64,000 bases of DNA from an uncultured Geobacteraceae bacterium. Its GTDB lineage: Bacteria; Desulfobacterota; Desulfuromonadia; Geobacterales; Pseudopelobacteraceae. The notes below the pieces were generated by a model that saw only the letters and a list, made by a program, of their open reading frames with translations, searched no databases and was not told where the DNA came from. The DNA lies in NCBI GenBank assembly GCA_903939115.1, contig CAJAFV010000043.1, forward strand, positions 1 through 64,000, read 5' to 3'. Position numbers and translations under genes: made by a program. Below are positions 48,119 to 56,860 of this stretch, piece by piece. Each line of letters begins with the position of its first letter. The first letter of the stretch is position 1.

Positions 48119-48637
48119 AGCGGTGTTCTCCTTTAGGTGCGAAGCAGCTGATGTCTGTGGTGGAAGTCCGGTTTTTAAGTGAAAGTAAGCGTATATAGAT
48201 TTTTAGTGAAATACAACGGTAAACCGCAAAAAATGTTAGATCAGTCGCTTCCTTACCGACAACAGTTTGGGGCAACCACTACAAACGATGATGAGGGTAT
48301 AAACTGTTTTTTACGGCATGGCATCCCCCGAAATCACGATAGCAGGCAACAGAGTCGGGAATACTTTATAATCGGATAGTCAAAATATTAGAACTTTTGC
48401 AGGATGTATATTCATGGAAATGATTAGAGGCGCATTTTTTTTGGCCTGTTTTTGAAGGATGTAGGAGTATCAAATAGCGATCTAACTCTTGTCAGCTGCC
48501 AGGATATTGGACAATTGCACAGTCAACCGCGCGATATCGGTACTGCCAAGGCAAGAGTCGCAAGGGTGCGCAAAACATGCCAGTGGCTGCAGCAGGCACG
48601 TATCAGAAGTATGCCCGCAACTGCTTTCATGCCGCAG
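48119..48637. other. Intergenic stretch with no recognised gene
   Basis: About 520 bases, relatively AT-rich (especially 48170-48450). Short open frames lack ribosome binding sites and family features. The promoter of the response-regulator/kinase pair is expected near 48119-48300 on the minus strand, but I cannot place it with confidence. No riboswitch, tRNA or repeat was recognised. Confidence 0.5.
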
Positions 48638-49018
48638 CTATTCCAGCGGTTTTGCGGCGACAGCATAATATTCTGATTCGCCAAAACAGTTGGTGGGAAC
48701 GCCTTTATGCTGTTCATAGGAGAGCGCCAGTTTCTTCCCCATGGATGCATTTATTTTGCTGATCAAGCTTTTATCACGTACAGAGAAAAGGAATTTTTCC
48801 GGCATCGCTCCCGGAACCGGCAGCATCTGCAGCTCCCCTTCCCAGGTTTTGCAGAGCCACCCTTTTTCAGAAAACTTTTGGACGTAGCCTACTCGCTCAC
48901 CCTTTGAATAGCTCACGTTAAGCACAATCATTACATACCCGGCAAACAGGCCACCCGCTGTCACGACCAGCAGCAGAGCTATTATGGCTGCTTTTTTACC
49001 TATGTTCTCAAGCGTCAT
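48638..49018 (-). CDS. Conserved hypothetical protein with one N-terminal membrane anchor
   Basis: 126 residues. A membrane anchor or signal (about 8-33, KAAIIALLLVVTAGGLFAGYVMIV) precedes a compact domain: YSKGERVGYVQKFSEKGWLCKTWEGEL, KFLFSVRDKSLISKIN and KKLALSYEQHKGVPTNCFGESEYYA. Two cysteines (CKTW, NCFG) could be paired in the periplasm. I recognise it only as a conserved small envelope protein of unknown function. Strong RBS (GGAGGAG) directly before the ATG. It has no co-oriented neighbour. Confidence 0.75.
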   Translation of the reverse strand: MTLENIGKKAAIIALLLVVTAGGLFAGYVMIVLNVSYSKGERVGYVQKFSEKGWLCKTWEGELQMLPVPGAMPEKFLFSVRDKSLISKINASMGKKLALSYEQHKGVPTNCFGESEYYAVAAKPLE

Positions 49019-49220
49019 CTCTCCTCCAATTGGTTTGGCATGCCGGTCACCTTATCATAAAATGTCCCGGGGAGTCGGTTTTTTTGCAGTGACATCGTTA
49101 TAGTCTGGACGATCCCGTCCCGTTCTGCTAGATTTCCTGCCCCGTTACGGATGTGATTTTAGCATTAACCCCAAAAACAGTTTTTTCCGGTAAAGCTCTC
49201 ATTTTACAAGTAGAGGCAAG

Positions 49221-49727
49221 GTGGCTGAAGGTATGAAAATTACCCTGTTGACCCATTTTAAAGAGTTCGACAAACGATCAAATACCGGTCGTCTGGTCGT
49301 TGACGTTTTAGGGAGCGCTGCTGAACAGATTCGGTGGGACCGGATGAATCCCCCGGCGCAGCTGGTTGAAGAAATCGAGGCGGGCGGCGTGGCCTTGATT
49401 TACCCCGGCGCTGTACATGAAAACGACAGTGATCTCAGTGGTATCACTCGCTGCATACTTATCGATGGCACGTGGCATGAGGCCCGAAAAATTCACCAGC
49501 GCAGTCCCTATCTTCAGACAATTCGACGGATCTGTCTGAAAACAGATGAAAAATCGGTATACAATCTCAGGAAAAATCAAAAGGATTTTGGGTTGTGTAC
49601 GGCTGAATGTGTCATCAGGGTGCTGAGGCTTTCGGGGCATAACGCAGAGGCGGAACAGTTGCAGGAACAGTTTTTGGCGTTTATCAGGCCGGTCGGAGCG
49701 ATGCGGGGAGAGGTGCCGGGGCATTAA
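49221..49727 (+). CDS. DTW-domain tRNA-uridine aminocarboxypropyltransferase
   Basis: 168 residues. The core shows ITLLTHFKEFDKRSNTGRLV, VALIYPGA, ILIDGTWHEARKIHQRSPYL and LCTAECVIRVL, as in DTW-domain enzymes (TapT/YfiP and YfiP-like) that add the acp group to uridine in tRNA. The motif here reads DGTW. The Cys-rich zinc-binding N-terminus of some relatives is absent, making this a short form. It starts at GTG with AGAGG upstream; the ATG five codons on is an alternative. Confidence 0.82.
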   Translation: MAEGMKITLLTHFKEFDKRSNTGRLVVDVLGSAAEQIRWDRMNPPAQLVEEIEAGGVALIYPGAVHENDSDLSGITRCILIDGTWHEARKIHQRSPYLQTIRRICLKTDEKSVYNLRKNQKDFGLCTAECVIRVLRLSGHNAEAEQLQEQFLAFIRPVGAMRGEVPGH

Positions 49728-49857
49728 TACCAAGTCGCAATCAAACGATTACGTTGTTGGCTTCGTCGATAGCTCCTCAACGTACTGAAGTACGCCTCGG
49801 TCGCTATCCTCCTCGCCGCCTCGTACTCATTTTGATTGCACCTTGCTATCAACCTGG
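49726..49857. repeat. Dispersed intergenic repeat, long copy
   Basis: Begins AATACCAAGTCGCAATCAAA and continues with CGATTACGTTGTTGGCT; its end TTTTGATTGCACCTTGCTAT is partly the inverse of the start (GCAATCAAA / TTTGATTGC). A small inner palindrome CGTACTGAAGTACG lies at its centre. The first 40 bases recur at 37017. No open frame or transposase is inside, so it is probably a REP- or MITE-like unit. Confidence 0.7.
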
Positions 49858-49864
49858 TTTTTTT

Positions 49865-50470
49865 TCAGGCTTTAAACCTGCTCTCCGTACCCGATAGCAG
49901 GCGTCTGATATTCTCGTGGTGACGCGCTATGACGATAAGAGCGATGATGAATGTTACCATGGTGATCGTTCGGCTCCCCCCCAGCAGATAGACCGCCAGC
50001 GGCATGGCTGCTGCCGCAGAGATTGAGCCGAGAGAAACATAGCGCCAGATGAACATCAAAACTGCAAACAACGCTATCGCAATGGCAACCGCAAGCGGAG
50101 CGAGTGCCAGAAATACTCCCAATGCAGTTGCAACACCCTTTCCACCTTTAAATTTGAGGAACAGAGAAAAAACATGACCGCAAAAAGCGGCCAGCCCTAC
50201 CCATGCGGCTAGCTCAGGCGGAAACGTGCTTAACTTTACTATCAGTACCGGTAACAGTCCCTTCAGGCAGTCGCCAAGCAGCGTGATAATACCGACTTTG
50301 CGCCCGACAGTCCGGTACAGGTTGGTCGCGCCGATGTTGCCGCTCCCCTCTTTACGGACATCTATCCCGTATGCTTTGCCGAGCAGAAGCCCGGTGGGAA
50401 TCGAGCCGATCAGATAGGCTGCGGCAATGACAATAAGCTGGGCTGCTATCGAAGGTATGTCGCCAGTCAT
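49865..50470 (-). CDS. plsY: Glycerol-3-phosphate acyltransferase PlsY
   Basis: 201 residues with about five membrane segments. It acylates glycerol-3-phosphate from acyl-phosphate, the first step of phospholipid synthesis. The three PlsY motifs are seen: AYLIGSIPTGLLLGKAYG, KEGSGNIGATNLYRTVGRK and FLKFKGGKGVATALGVFLAL. Its ATG overlaps the BamD-like stop by 4 bases (ATGA), so the two are translationally coupled. Confidence 0.96.
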   Translation of the reverse strand: MTGDIPSIAAQLIVIAAAYLIGSIPTGLLLGKAYGIDVRKEGSGNIGATNLYRTVGRKVGIITLLGDCLKGLLPVLIVKLSTFPPELAAWVGLAAFCGHVFSLFLKFKGGKGVATALGVFLALAPLAVAIAIALFAVLMFIWRYVSLGSISAAAAMPLAVYLLGGSRTITMVTFIIALIVIARHHENIRRLLSGTESRFKA

Positions 50471-51213
50471 GGTTTGTTCAAAGAATTCAAAGCCTTGTTG
50501 GCATCAGCAAAGTGTGTGCTTTTCGGAAATTCACGCGTAAGCTGCCCAAACACCTCCTGAGCTTTTGTTTTCTGACCATCCTCAAGATATGCTTTGCCGA
50601 GGTAATACAGCACCTCGTCGCGTCGCGTCGTTTCGGGGAACATTTTGAGTGATGTTTCAAGACGGGCGATTGCCGCTTTGTAGGCGTCAGTCTTCAAATA
50701 GAAACGCCCCACGTACAATTCGTACTGAAGTTGTTTGTCGCGGCAGTCACTGTTTTTTTCCTGCACCTCTGCGAGGTGTTCCCCGGCAGGATAGAGTGTC
50801 AGGTATGAGGCGAGGGTCGTCTGAGCATTTTTCACCGGAGTCTGGTCGGTATCAATGCTGTGAATCTGGTTGAAATGGCTTAATCCCTGGCGATACAGGG
50901 CAAAATCGCCCTGCGGATGTTTGGGGTGCAGTTTGCGGAAATCTTCATAGCCTGCCGCCGCTTCAATAAAATCATCATTCATGAAGTAGGCATTTGCGAT
51001 GCCTAACTCCGCCTTTGTCGTAAGTTCGGGCGACTGATACGTCTCCTTAACTTTTTTCCATTGGGCGATGGCGTCTACGTATTTCTTGTCCTGATAGAAT
51101 TGCTCACCCTCTTTATAGAGCAGGTCAGCAGACTTGTTCACCTGGGGGGTAGAACAGCCCAGAAAAGAGATGGAAGTGAGAATCATGAACGCGATCAATG
51201 TTACTGTTTTCAT
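50467..51213 (-). CDS. bamD: Outer-membrane assembly lipoprotein BamD
   Basis: 248 residues. A lipoprotein signal ends in SFLGCSTP (Cys near 20). The rest is TPR-like helix pairs: LLYKEGEQFYQDKKYVDAIAQWKKV, AELGIANAYFMNDDFIEAAAGYEDF, LHPKHPQGDFALYRQGLSHF and VLYYLGKAYLEDGQKTKAQEVF. The spacing and the PQGDFALYRQGLSHF segment match BamD (YfiO/ComL) of the outer-membrane protein insertion machine. AAGGGA lies before the ATG. It is followed by plsY with overlap. Confidence 0.88.
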   Translation of the reverse strand: MKTVTLIAFMILTSISFLGCSTPQVNKSADLLYKEGEQFYQDKKYVDAIAQWKKVKETYQSPELTTKAELGIANAYFMNDDFIEAAAGYEDFRKLHPKHPQGDFALYRQGLSHFNQIHSIDTDQTPVKNAQTTLASYLTLYPAGEHLAEVQEKNSDCRDKQLQYELYVGRFYLKTDAYKAAIARLETSLKMFPETTRRDEVLYYLGKAYLEDGQKTKAQEVFGQLTREFPKSTHFADANKALNSLNKP

Positions 51214-51239
51214 ACTAATCCCTTTTGATTCGATAGCAT

Positions 51240-52568
51240 TTATACGATTGCCGCCCCGCGATCATCTGCAAGCAGGCGGCTGATTATGTCGTGATTGAGC
51301 CACAAAGTTGATGACAGCGGGTTCCAGGAGCTGTGCAGCATCAATCTGCCGGTGGCGAGGAACACAATTCTTGATAATTCCGCGCAGACGAGCTGTTTCT
51401 GATCGGAATGCATCGCCATAAGCTCTGACGATGCCGTCAGCATCAGTTCTGCCTGTTCACGGGTATTGTGCTGCGGCCAGGTTGGAAAGTCCACAATCTG
51501 AGCCAAAAGCGGCGAAGAAAGATAGTCGTCAGCCCGTTTCAGAAGGCCGGCTACGGTTTCACCCTCCTTCAGCATCGCCTGACAACGGGCCTCAACAGCG
51601 GCCGCAACATGCTCTCCCGATTCACGACGAATAGCGCTCAAGAGCGGGTAGAGTGATATCTCGACCCCCAGAAAAAGGGCACTGGAATTGGTCTGGATTT
51701 CCGGACAATTGTACACGGTTGCCGGTATTCCCTGGGTAGTAGCCTCGGCGGCGATATCCTCAAGCCGTATCTTTGCAAAACCCTGGACATACGGTGTGTA
51801 GGACTGCCAGCGATACTCTCCGCCAACCAGCACTCCGGTGCCGTGGTAGCCGTACGCCGTGTAGCAGACGCGTGCTCCTGCACCGCTATTCCTGCCGCGC
51901 AGGGTGGCGGTGCCTTCGATCAGGTACCGGAATGTATCAGCAGTTACTTCGTTGAAGCTGGCACTGCAGAGATTACCAAGCGGGCTGTTCCAGAAAGCTT
52001 CAGAAGCAAGATATTTTTCGCCGGTCCCTTTGAAAATCCGGTTCAGGAGCGGCATGAAAACCCGGGCCCGGGGGATTCCGCCCGCCATTGAATGAGCAAG
52101 GAGGATATTGGCATCTGCCGGTATGAGCTTGATCAGCTCTGTTTCAAGTTGCGCCAAATGTGAACGGATACGTGCTGTGCCGGCGGCACACGCTTTTTCA
52201 ACACTCCCGTCGACAAAAGAGATCGTGGCAAAATCATCCGGACGCGCTTTTTTTAGCTGTTCAGCCACGGAGGGAATTCCGTCGACGCTCTCCATGTCAA
52301 AACCGGCTTCCAGCGGAATGTTTATGACCCGACCCCCAAGAAGTGCCTCTGCATCAATCAGCTCTTCAGGCGTAAGCGGTCGAAGGGTCCCATCGCTCTC
52401 TCTGCGTCCCACCGTCGTGCCGATCACGGTCATGCCGATACGTTTCGCTTCATCCACAAGACCGTTCGCATAGCCGCGGCCAAACAATTCCCCAACCAGT
52501 ACCAGCACGTCGCCGGCTTTGTATCCAGCTGGTTCAGGCAGCTGTTGCAGTGGTCTGTATTCAGTCAT
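51240..52568 (-). CDS. FabMG-like protein (putative enoyl-ACP reductase family)
   Basis: 442 residues. The N-terminus (GDVLVLVGELFGRGYANGLV, AKRIGMTVIGTTVGRR) looks like a nucleotide-binding Rossmann start and is typical of a family annotated as FabMG-type enoyl-ACP reductases. Middle segments such as ILLAHSMAGGIPRARVFMPL, ASFNEVTADTFRYLIEGTATL and CYTAYGYHGTGVL are conserved in that family by my recollection. If correct it would act in fatty-acid elongation. It is not a classical FabI, and the assignment rests on overall pattern only. RBS GGGGGA precedes the ATG. No fatty-acid gene is adjacent. Confidence 0.55.
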   Translation of the reverse strand: MTEYRPLQQLPEPAGYKAGDVLVLVGELFGRGYANGLVDEAKRIGMTVIGTTVGRRESDGTLRPLTPEELIDAEALLGGRVINIPLEAGFDMESVDGIPSVAEQLKKARPDDFATISFVDGSVEKACAAGTARIRSHLAQLETELIKLIPADANILLAHSMAGGIPRARVFMPLLNRIFKGTGEKYLASEAFWNSPLGNLCSASFNEVTADTFRYLIEGTATLRGRNSGAGARVCYTAYGYHGTGVLVGGEYRWQSYTPYVQGFAKIRLEDIAAEATTQGIPATVYNCPEIQTNSSALFLGVEISLYPLLSAIRRESGEHVAAAVEARCQAMLKEGETVAGLLKRADDYLSSPLLAQIVDFPTWPQHNTREQAELMLTASSELMAMHSDQKQLVCAELSRIVFLATGRLMLHSSWNPLSSTLWLNHDIISRLLADDRGAAIV

Positions 52569-52663
52569 TCAATCCCCCATGTCACGTAAAATAAGCAACC
52601 TGTTTACCATGAATTGCGCTCCCATGTGAACATAAAAAGCGGCCGTGACATGATCCCGCTCTG

Positions 52664-54745
52664 TTACAGATGCGGAATGGTGCCTTTGTGCCGGATGGCG
52701 CCACCGGTAAAGACAAGGGATCCATATTTACCGTAATGAGTGATTTTAGCCGCATACTGTTCCGCTGCCGTCTCCGAGAGCGGTAGAAAAAGAGCCGCGA
52801 TACGCACCGATGGGGCGGGAAACGGCAGTACCAGAAAAAGCAGGCCGTCCGGGGCAGGCACTACATCTTCGTTTATGGTAAAACCGGTACTCCGCAGGGA
52901 AATCCCGGAGGGGAGTGGAGGGAGCAGCGACCGCTGCTTCGGGATCCCGCAGAATATCAGGTCGTGTGTGCGCAGGCGTTCTTCGTCAAGTTTATCCTCT
53001 CTGATCACTGTTGTCCCACTTTTCCCCAGAGACTCCAGAAAACGCTTGAATGTTGCGTCACCGGCCCGACAATCTTCGGTGATAACGGCGAGGAGCTGTT
53101 TCGAACCTTTAATGCTGTTTACGGTTACCGGTATCTCGCCCGGAGCGAGCACGCGGAACAGTTCCGCATCGGGATCAAGGAGCAGTTGTTGTGGTTCTGT
53201 GGGAGTGGAAAAAGTAAACGGGGTCTCTGCCCCGGTGAGCGGAAGAATCTTCCGGATCGCCGCCCCGTCACTCTCCAGCCGAAGCGGCACCTGCAGTTCA
53301 TAGAACGGGGGAGACTGAACAACAGAGCCGGAAACCGTCCACCCCCGCCCATCTCTTTGGCCTTCACCTTGACCTTCACCTTCGTGGCGGTGCGTCACGT
53401 TCGAGAGAACGACACGCGGACCGCCGGGACGAGTAAGCCATTGCTGCATGAAGGCGGAGAGGTCTCGGCCGGAGCTACGGGAGAAAGCGCGGGTGAAATC
53501 GCCCCATGTTGCAGCACGGTAGCGGCGCTCCCGGTAGATTTCCCGCAGAGCACCAAAGAAGGCGCGGTCACCGATCTCGGTGCGGACCATATGGAAAACC
53601 ATGGCGCTCTTGCCGTAGCCGATTGAGCGCGAGGCCGGATCAACACGACTGCTGAAAGCAACGAGCGGAAAATCGGCAGCCGCTGTCACAAGCGTAGCGA
53701 AATCGGAGAGCAACTGCACCCGGTATTCCCGCCCCTCGGCAGTTGATCGCCGCTCCTTCAGCAGGTAGTCGGCAAGATAGGTTGCCAGCCCCTCCGCCCA
53801 GTTTCCTTCACTCTGATCGACCTCGATGGCGTTACCCCACCAGGAATGGGCGATCTCGTGAGGGAAGCTGGTGTCGATGATGAACGGGAGCCGGATGATT
53901 GCGCTGCCAAGGAGGGTGAATGAGGAAAATCCGTAGCCGGTCGGGAAAAAATTCTCCACTACGGCGAACTTCTCGAAAGGGTAGGGACCGAACAGGTCGC
54001 TGTAGAAACGGAGATACCTGGCGGCCGCATCCAGGTAGCGGGACGACAGGGAGGCGTTGTCCGGGTAAAAATAACTGTACAGATCAACCCCGGCCTCTCG
54101 CCGTTCCTCAATTCGATATGGCCCCGCGCAGAGAGTGAGGGTGCCGACCGGATGCTCCTCCTCCCAGAGAGATGAGGTGACGGAACCTTTCGTACTCCTC
54201 TTTACCCTTCTTCCGGCCGTGAGCGCCTCGGTGCCGGCTGGTGCAAAAACCTGGACGGAGCGCTTCAGCGGCACTGTCGGCGGGACCGGATACCATCCGG
54301 CCGCACCACCAAGGAACGTGCCCTGGGTGGTTATGGCTCCGTTCACTCCGTAGGTCGGGTCTTCGCTGCTGCCGGAGTGCTGCGGCAGCGGGTCGTTAAA
54401 GAGTGCGCGGTAGGTGACGGTAATCGGGACCGCCTCCTGGCCTGATGCTTTGGGAATATTCAGGGAAAGTGTGCCATCGGAAAACGAGAAGGGGAGCTTT
54501 GTCCCGGGAGCAGTGACGGACTCAATGTGTGCTGTCGGAGAGAGTTTCAGGAAGGCTCTCTGCGTGCCCGCAGCAAAGGTGACAGTACTCACGCCAAGCA
54601 AAAGATGCTCCGCCGGTTTCAGGGTAACCTCGATCTCCTGGCGCTGGAGTGCCGGTTCCTGCCGATCAGGTGAGTCAGCGTAAACGGGACATGAAAGAGA
54701 GAGGAAAATCATCGTCAGCAAAAGCAGGCGCATCACACACATCAT
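52664..54745 (-). CDS. Secreted M1-family metallopeptidase
   Basis: 693 residues. A signal peptide (MRLLLLTMIFLSLSCPVYA) precedes a beta-rich N-domain, then the gluzincin core: FPHEIAHSWWGNAIE with the third ligand in EGNWAEGLATYLADYLL, and VFHMVRTEIGD as the conserved Tyr/Met region. A short low-complexity GEGQGEG segment (near residue 455) interrupts the C-terminal part. The GXMEN exopeptidase motif is not evident (TLLGSAIIRLP lies at that position), so aminopeptidase activity is uncertain. GAGG lies 6 bases before the ATG at 54745. Divergent from the ChaN-like gene. Confidence 0.85.
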   Translation of the reverse strand: MMCVMRLLLLTMIFLSLSCPVYADSPDRQEPALQRQEIEVTLKPAEHLLLGVSTVTFAAGTQRAFLKLSPTAHIESVTAPGTKLPFSFSDGTLSLNIPKASGQEAVPITVTYRALFNDPLPQHSGSSEDPTYGVNGAITTQGTFLGGAAGWYPVPPTVPLKRSVQVFAPAGTEALTAGRRVKRSTKGSVTSSLWEEEHPVGTLTLCAGPYRIEERREAGVDLYSYFYPDNASLSSRYLDAAARYLRFYSDLFGPYPFEKFAVVENFFPTGYGFSSFTLLGSAIIRLPFIIDTSFPHEIAHSWWGNAIEVDQSEGNWAEGLATYLADYLLKERRSTAEGREYRVQLLSDFATLVTAAADFPLVAFSSRVDPASRSIGYGKSAMVFHMVRTEIGDRAFFGALREIYRERRYRAATWGDFTRAFSRSSGRDLSAFMQQWLTRPGGPRVVLSNVTHRHEGEGQGEGQRDGRGWTVSGSVVQSPPFYELQVPLRLESDGAAIRKILPLTGAETPFTFSTPTEPQQLLLDPDAELFRVLAPGEIPVTVNSIKGSKQLLAVITEDCRAGDATFKRFLESLGKSGTTVIREDKLDEERLRTHDLIFCGIPKQRSLLPPLPSGISLRSTGFTINEDVVPAPDGLLFLVLPFPAPSVRIAALFLPLSETAAEQYAAKITHYGKYGSLVFTGGAIRHKGTIPHL

Positions 54746-54889
54746 ACAACACCTCACAAGACGGCTCAATTGGGTTCCGTACCATACCAATTTTAGCATG
54801 AGGTGACTCGAATAATTTTACTACAGGATGTTTTTTTGCTATGGTTCCCCTGTTTCCCAGAATATTCCGCTTCAAAGAAGAGGTTCCAC

Positions 54890-55735
54890 ATGATCAAAAC
54901 AGTAACATGTATTCTGATCCTCATCTGCTGCATCGCCGTGCCGGCCAGTGCCGATGCCGACGGGGCGATCATGCGCATCAGTGACAGGCAGGCGGTCAGT
55001 TTTCAACAGATGATGTCTGATGCGCAGAGCTCGGATGTAACCATGGTCGCAGAAACCCACGACAGCAAAAAACATCACGTACTGCAGCTTGATATCATCC
55101 GCTCGTTCCAGGCTAAAAAGGTTCCGGTGGCAATCGGACTGGAAATGTTTCAAACAGACTACCAGAAGCAGCTTGATGACTGGATAGAGGGAAGGATTCC
55201 GGAGCAGAACTTCAAAGAAATCTACGCCAAAAACTGGTCGTATGACTGGTCCCTCTACCGGGAGCTGTTCATTTTTGCCCGGGACAATCGTATCCCGATG
55301 GTTGCTCTCAACGTTCCGAAGGGAATTGTCTTCAAAATAGCAAAAAACGGCTTTGAGTCACTGGCACCCGAAGAGCGAAAGAATCTCCCCTTGGGGGTCA
55401 CCTGCGATATCAACAAACCTCAAACCGAGTTCCTTAAGAAGACATTCGAAGGGGTCTTCGGGCATGAGGCAAAAGGACAGCTGTTTACCTATTTCTGTGA
55501 GGCGCAGGCGGTGCGCAACAGCGGCATGGCGATGATCATAGCGAACAACCAGAAGAGGTATCCGGGGAGAAAGCTCGTGGCAATCGCCGGCACCTGGCAT
55601 GCGGTCAAGCACGGTATACCCGAGCGTTTTCCGAACAGTAACAACGTGAGCTTCAGAGTCATACTTCCGGAAATCAGCGAACTGGGCGTAAGAAATACCA
55701 CGTCTGACATCGCTGATTACCTGATTGAATGGTAA
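54890..55735 (+). CDS. ChaN-family heme-binding-type protein, secreted
   Basis: 281 residues. A signal peptide (VTCILILICCIAVPASA) is followed by a ChaN (PF04187) domain: VAETHDSKKHHVLQLDIIRSF, VAIGLEMFQTDYQKQLDDWI, FKEIYAKNWSYDWSLYRELFIFARD, ALNVPKGIV, EAQAVRNSGMAMII and AGTWHAVKHGIPERF. Some relatives bind heme and are linked to iron uptake, others resemble Tiki/GumN proteases. No lipobox is evident, so it is probably periplasmic. The ATG at 54890 follows AGAGG by 5 bases. Confidence 0.82.
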   Translation: MIKTVTCILILICCIAVPASADADGAIMRISDRQAVSFQQMMSDAQSSDVTMVAETHDSKKHHVLQLDIIRSFQAKKVPVAIGLEMFQTDYQKQLDDWIEGRIPEQNFKEIYAKNWSYDWSLYRELFIFARDNRIPMVALNVPKGIVFKIAKNGFESLAPEERKNLPLGVTCDINKPQTEFLKKTFEGVFGHEAKGQLFTYFCEAQAVRNSGMAMIIANNQKRYPGRKLVAIAGTWHAVKHGIPERFPNSNNVSFRVILPEISELGVRNTTSDIADYLIEW

Positions 55736-55845
55736 TTCCCGGGAAAAGCAGAAGAACCTTTTCTTACAGGAAAACTGCAAAAGCTGCCGTGACATAAAGC
55801 CGCTTTCGTGCTATCTGTAACGCTAAATTCTGGAGACCCATATAC

Positions 55846-56859
55846 GTGAATAATGACCTCATTCTTCTAGGCCATGGCAGTGGCGGCCGTCTTTCGCACC
55901 AGTTACTTGATGAACTGATCATACCGATTGTCAGCGGGGTGTCGAGCTCGGGGCAAAATGACGCCGCTCTGCTGGAGAACTTTCCCGGTCGGATCGCGTA
56001 CACGACCGATTCATTTGTTGTTGATCCGATTTTTTTCCCGGGGGGAACCATCGGCAGTCTGGCAGTACATGGTACTGTCAACGATCTGGCCATGATGGGG
56101 GCACGACCGCTCTGGCTGAGTGTCGGGTTAATCATCGAAGAGGGCTTCAGCAAGGCGGATTTGAAAATAATTCTGGAGGACATGCGCTCGGCAGCAGATG
56201 CTGCCGGCGTTTCAATCGTTACCGGAGATACCAAAGTTGTGCCGCGCGGCAAGGCCGACAAAATCTTCATCACAACATCCGGTGTCGGTGCGGTTGAACA
56301 CGCGCTGCACATTCATGGCGCCAACGCACAACATGGTGATGTTATTATTATTAACGGCACGATCGGTGACCACGGCATTGCCGTTATGGCGGGACGCGAA
56401 GGACTTGAGGTCAGTACCGAAATTACGAGCGATTCAGCCGCATTGAACGGTCTCGTTGCCGCGCTTATTGCTGATGTGGGTGATGCTGTCCATGTCTTGC
56501 GCGATCCGACCCGGGGCGGTGTGGCGACTACCATCAAGGAAATCGCCCAGCAGTCAGGCGTCTCGATAACCCTGCACGAAACGGCGTTGCCGGTTAAGCC
56601 GGCGGTCAGGGGGGTCTGCTCGATTCTTGGACTCGACCCGCTCTTTGTCGCGAATGAAGGCAAACTGTTGGCATTCGTCTCCGCCGCTGCCGCTGATACC
56701 GCTTTGGCCTCCATTAGGAAGCATTCTCTCGGCGCCGGCGCTGCTGTCATCGGCACGGTCGAGGCCGGTCCCGCCGGGCGGGTGCAGATGGAGACAGTCA
56801 TCGGCGGTATGAGGTCTGTCGATATGCTTTCCGGGGAACAGTTGCCGAGGATCTGTTGA
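55846..56859 (+). CDS. hypE: Hydrogenase maturation protein HypE
   Basis: 337 residues, full length. It dehydrates the HypF-carbamoylated C-terminal cysteine to a thiocyanate that becomes the CN ligand of [NiFe] hydrogenase. HGSGGRLSHQLLDELI, TTDSFVVDPIFFPGG, GTVNDLAMMGARP, GDTKVVPRGKAD and DPTRGGVATTIKEIA are family motifs, and the protein ends in the required PRIC. GTG start at 55846. No hypABCDF gene is nearby; the YbaK gene follows with a 1-base gap. Confidence 0.95.
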   Translation: MNNDLILLGHGSGGRLSHQLLDELIIPIVSGVSSSGQNDAALLENFPGRIAYTTDSFVVDPIFFPGGTIGSLAVHGTVNDLAMMGARPLWLSVGLIIEEGFSKADLKIILEDMRSAADAAGVSIVTGDTKVVPRGKADKIFITTSGVGAVEHALHIHGANAQHGDVIIINGTIGDHGIAVMAGREGLEVSTEITSDSAALNGLVAALIADVGDAVHVLRDPTRGGVATTIKEIAQQSGVSITLHETALPVKPAVRGVCSILGLDPLFVANEGKLLAFVSAAAADTALASIRKHSLGAGAAVIGTVEAGPAGRVQMETVIGGMRSVDMLSGEQLPRIC

Positions 56860-56860
56860 T

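Noticed and set aside
48119-48637. c-di-GMP (GEMM) riboswitch or small RNA in the long gap
   Set aside because: I looked for the conserved GEMM core and for a promoter-hairpin-T tract combination and did not find either.
52578-52651. 9-bp inverted repeat CATGTCACG/CGTGACATG with a similar GCCGTGACAT motif near 55786
   Set aside because: The matches are short and the two genes they precede or follow are unrelated; chance similarity is as likely as a shared operator.
53340-53400. Second in-frame repeat insertion (GEGQGEGQ) in the M1 peptidase
   Set aside because: It is a small tandem CCTTCA/CCTTGA stretch rather than the palindrome seen in cbiA, so it is simple low-complexity expansion and not a clear mobile repeat.
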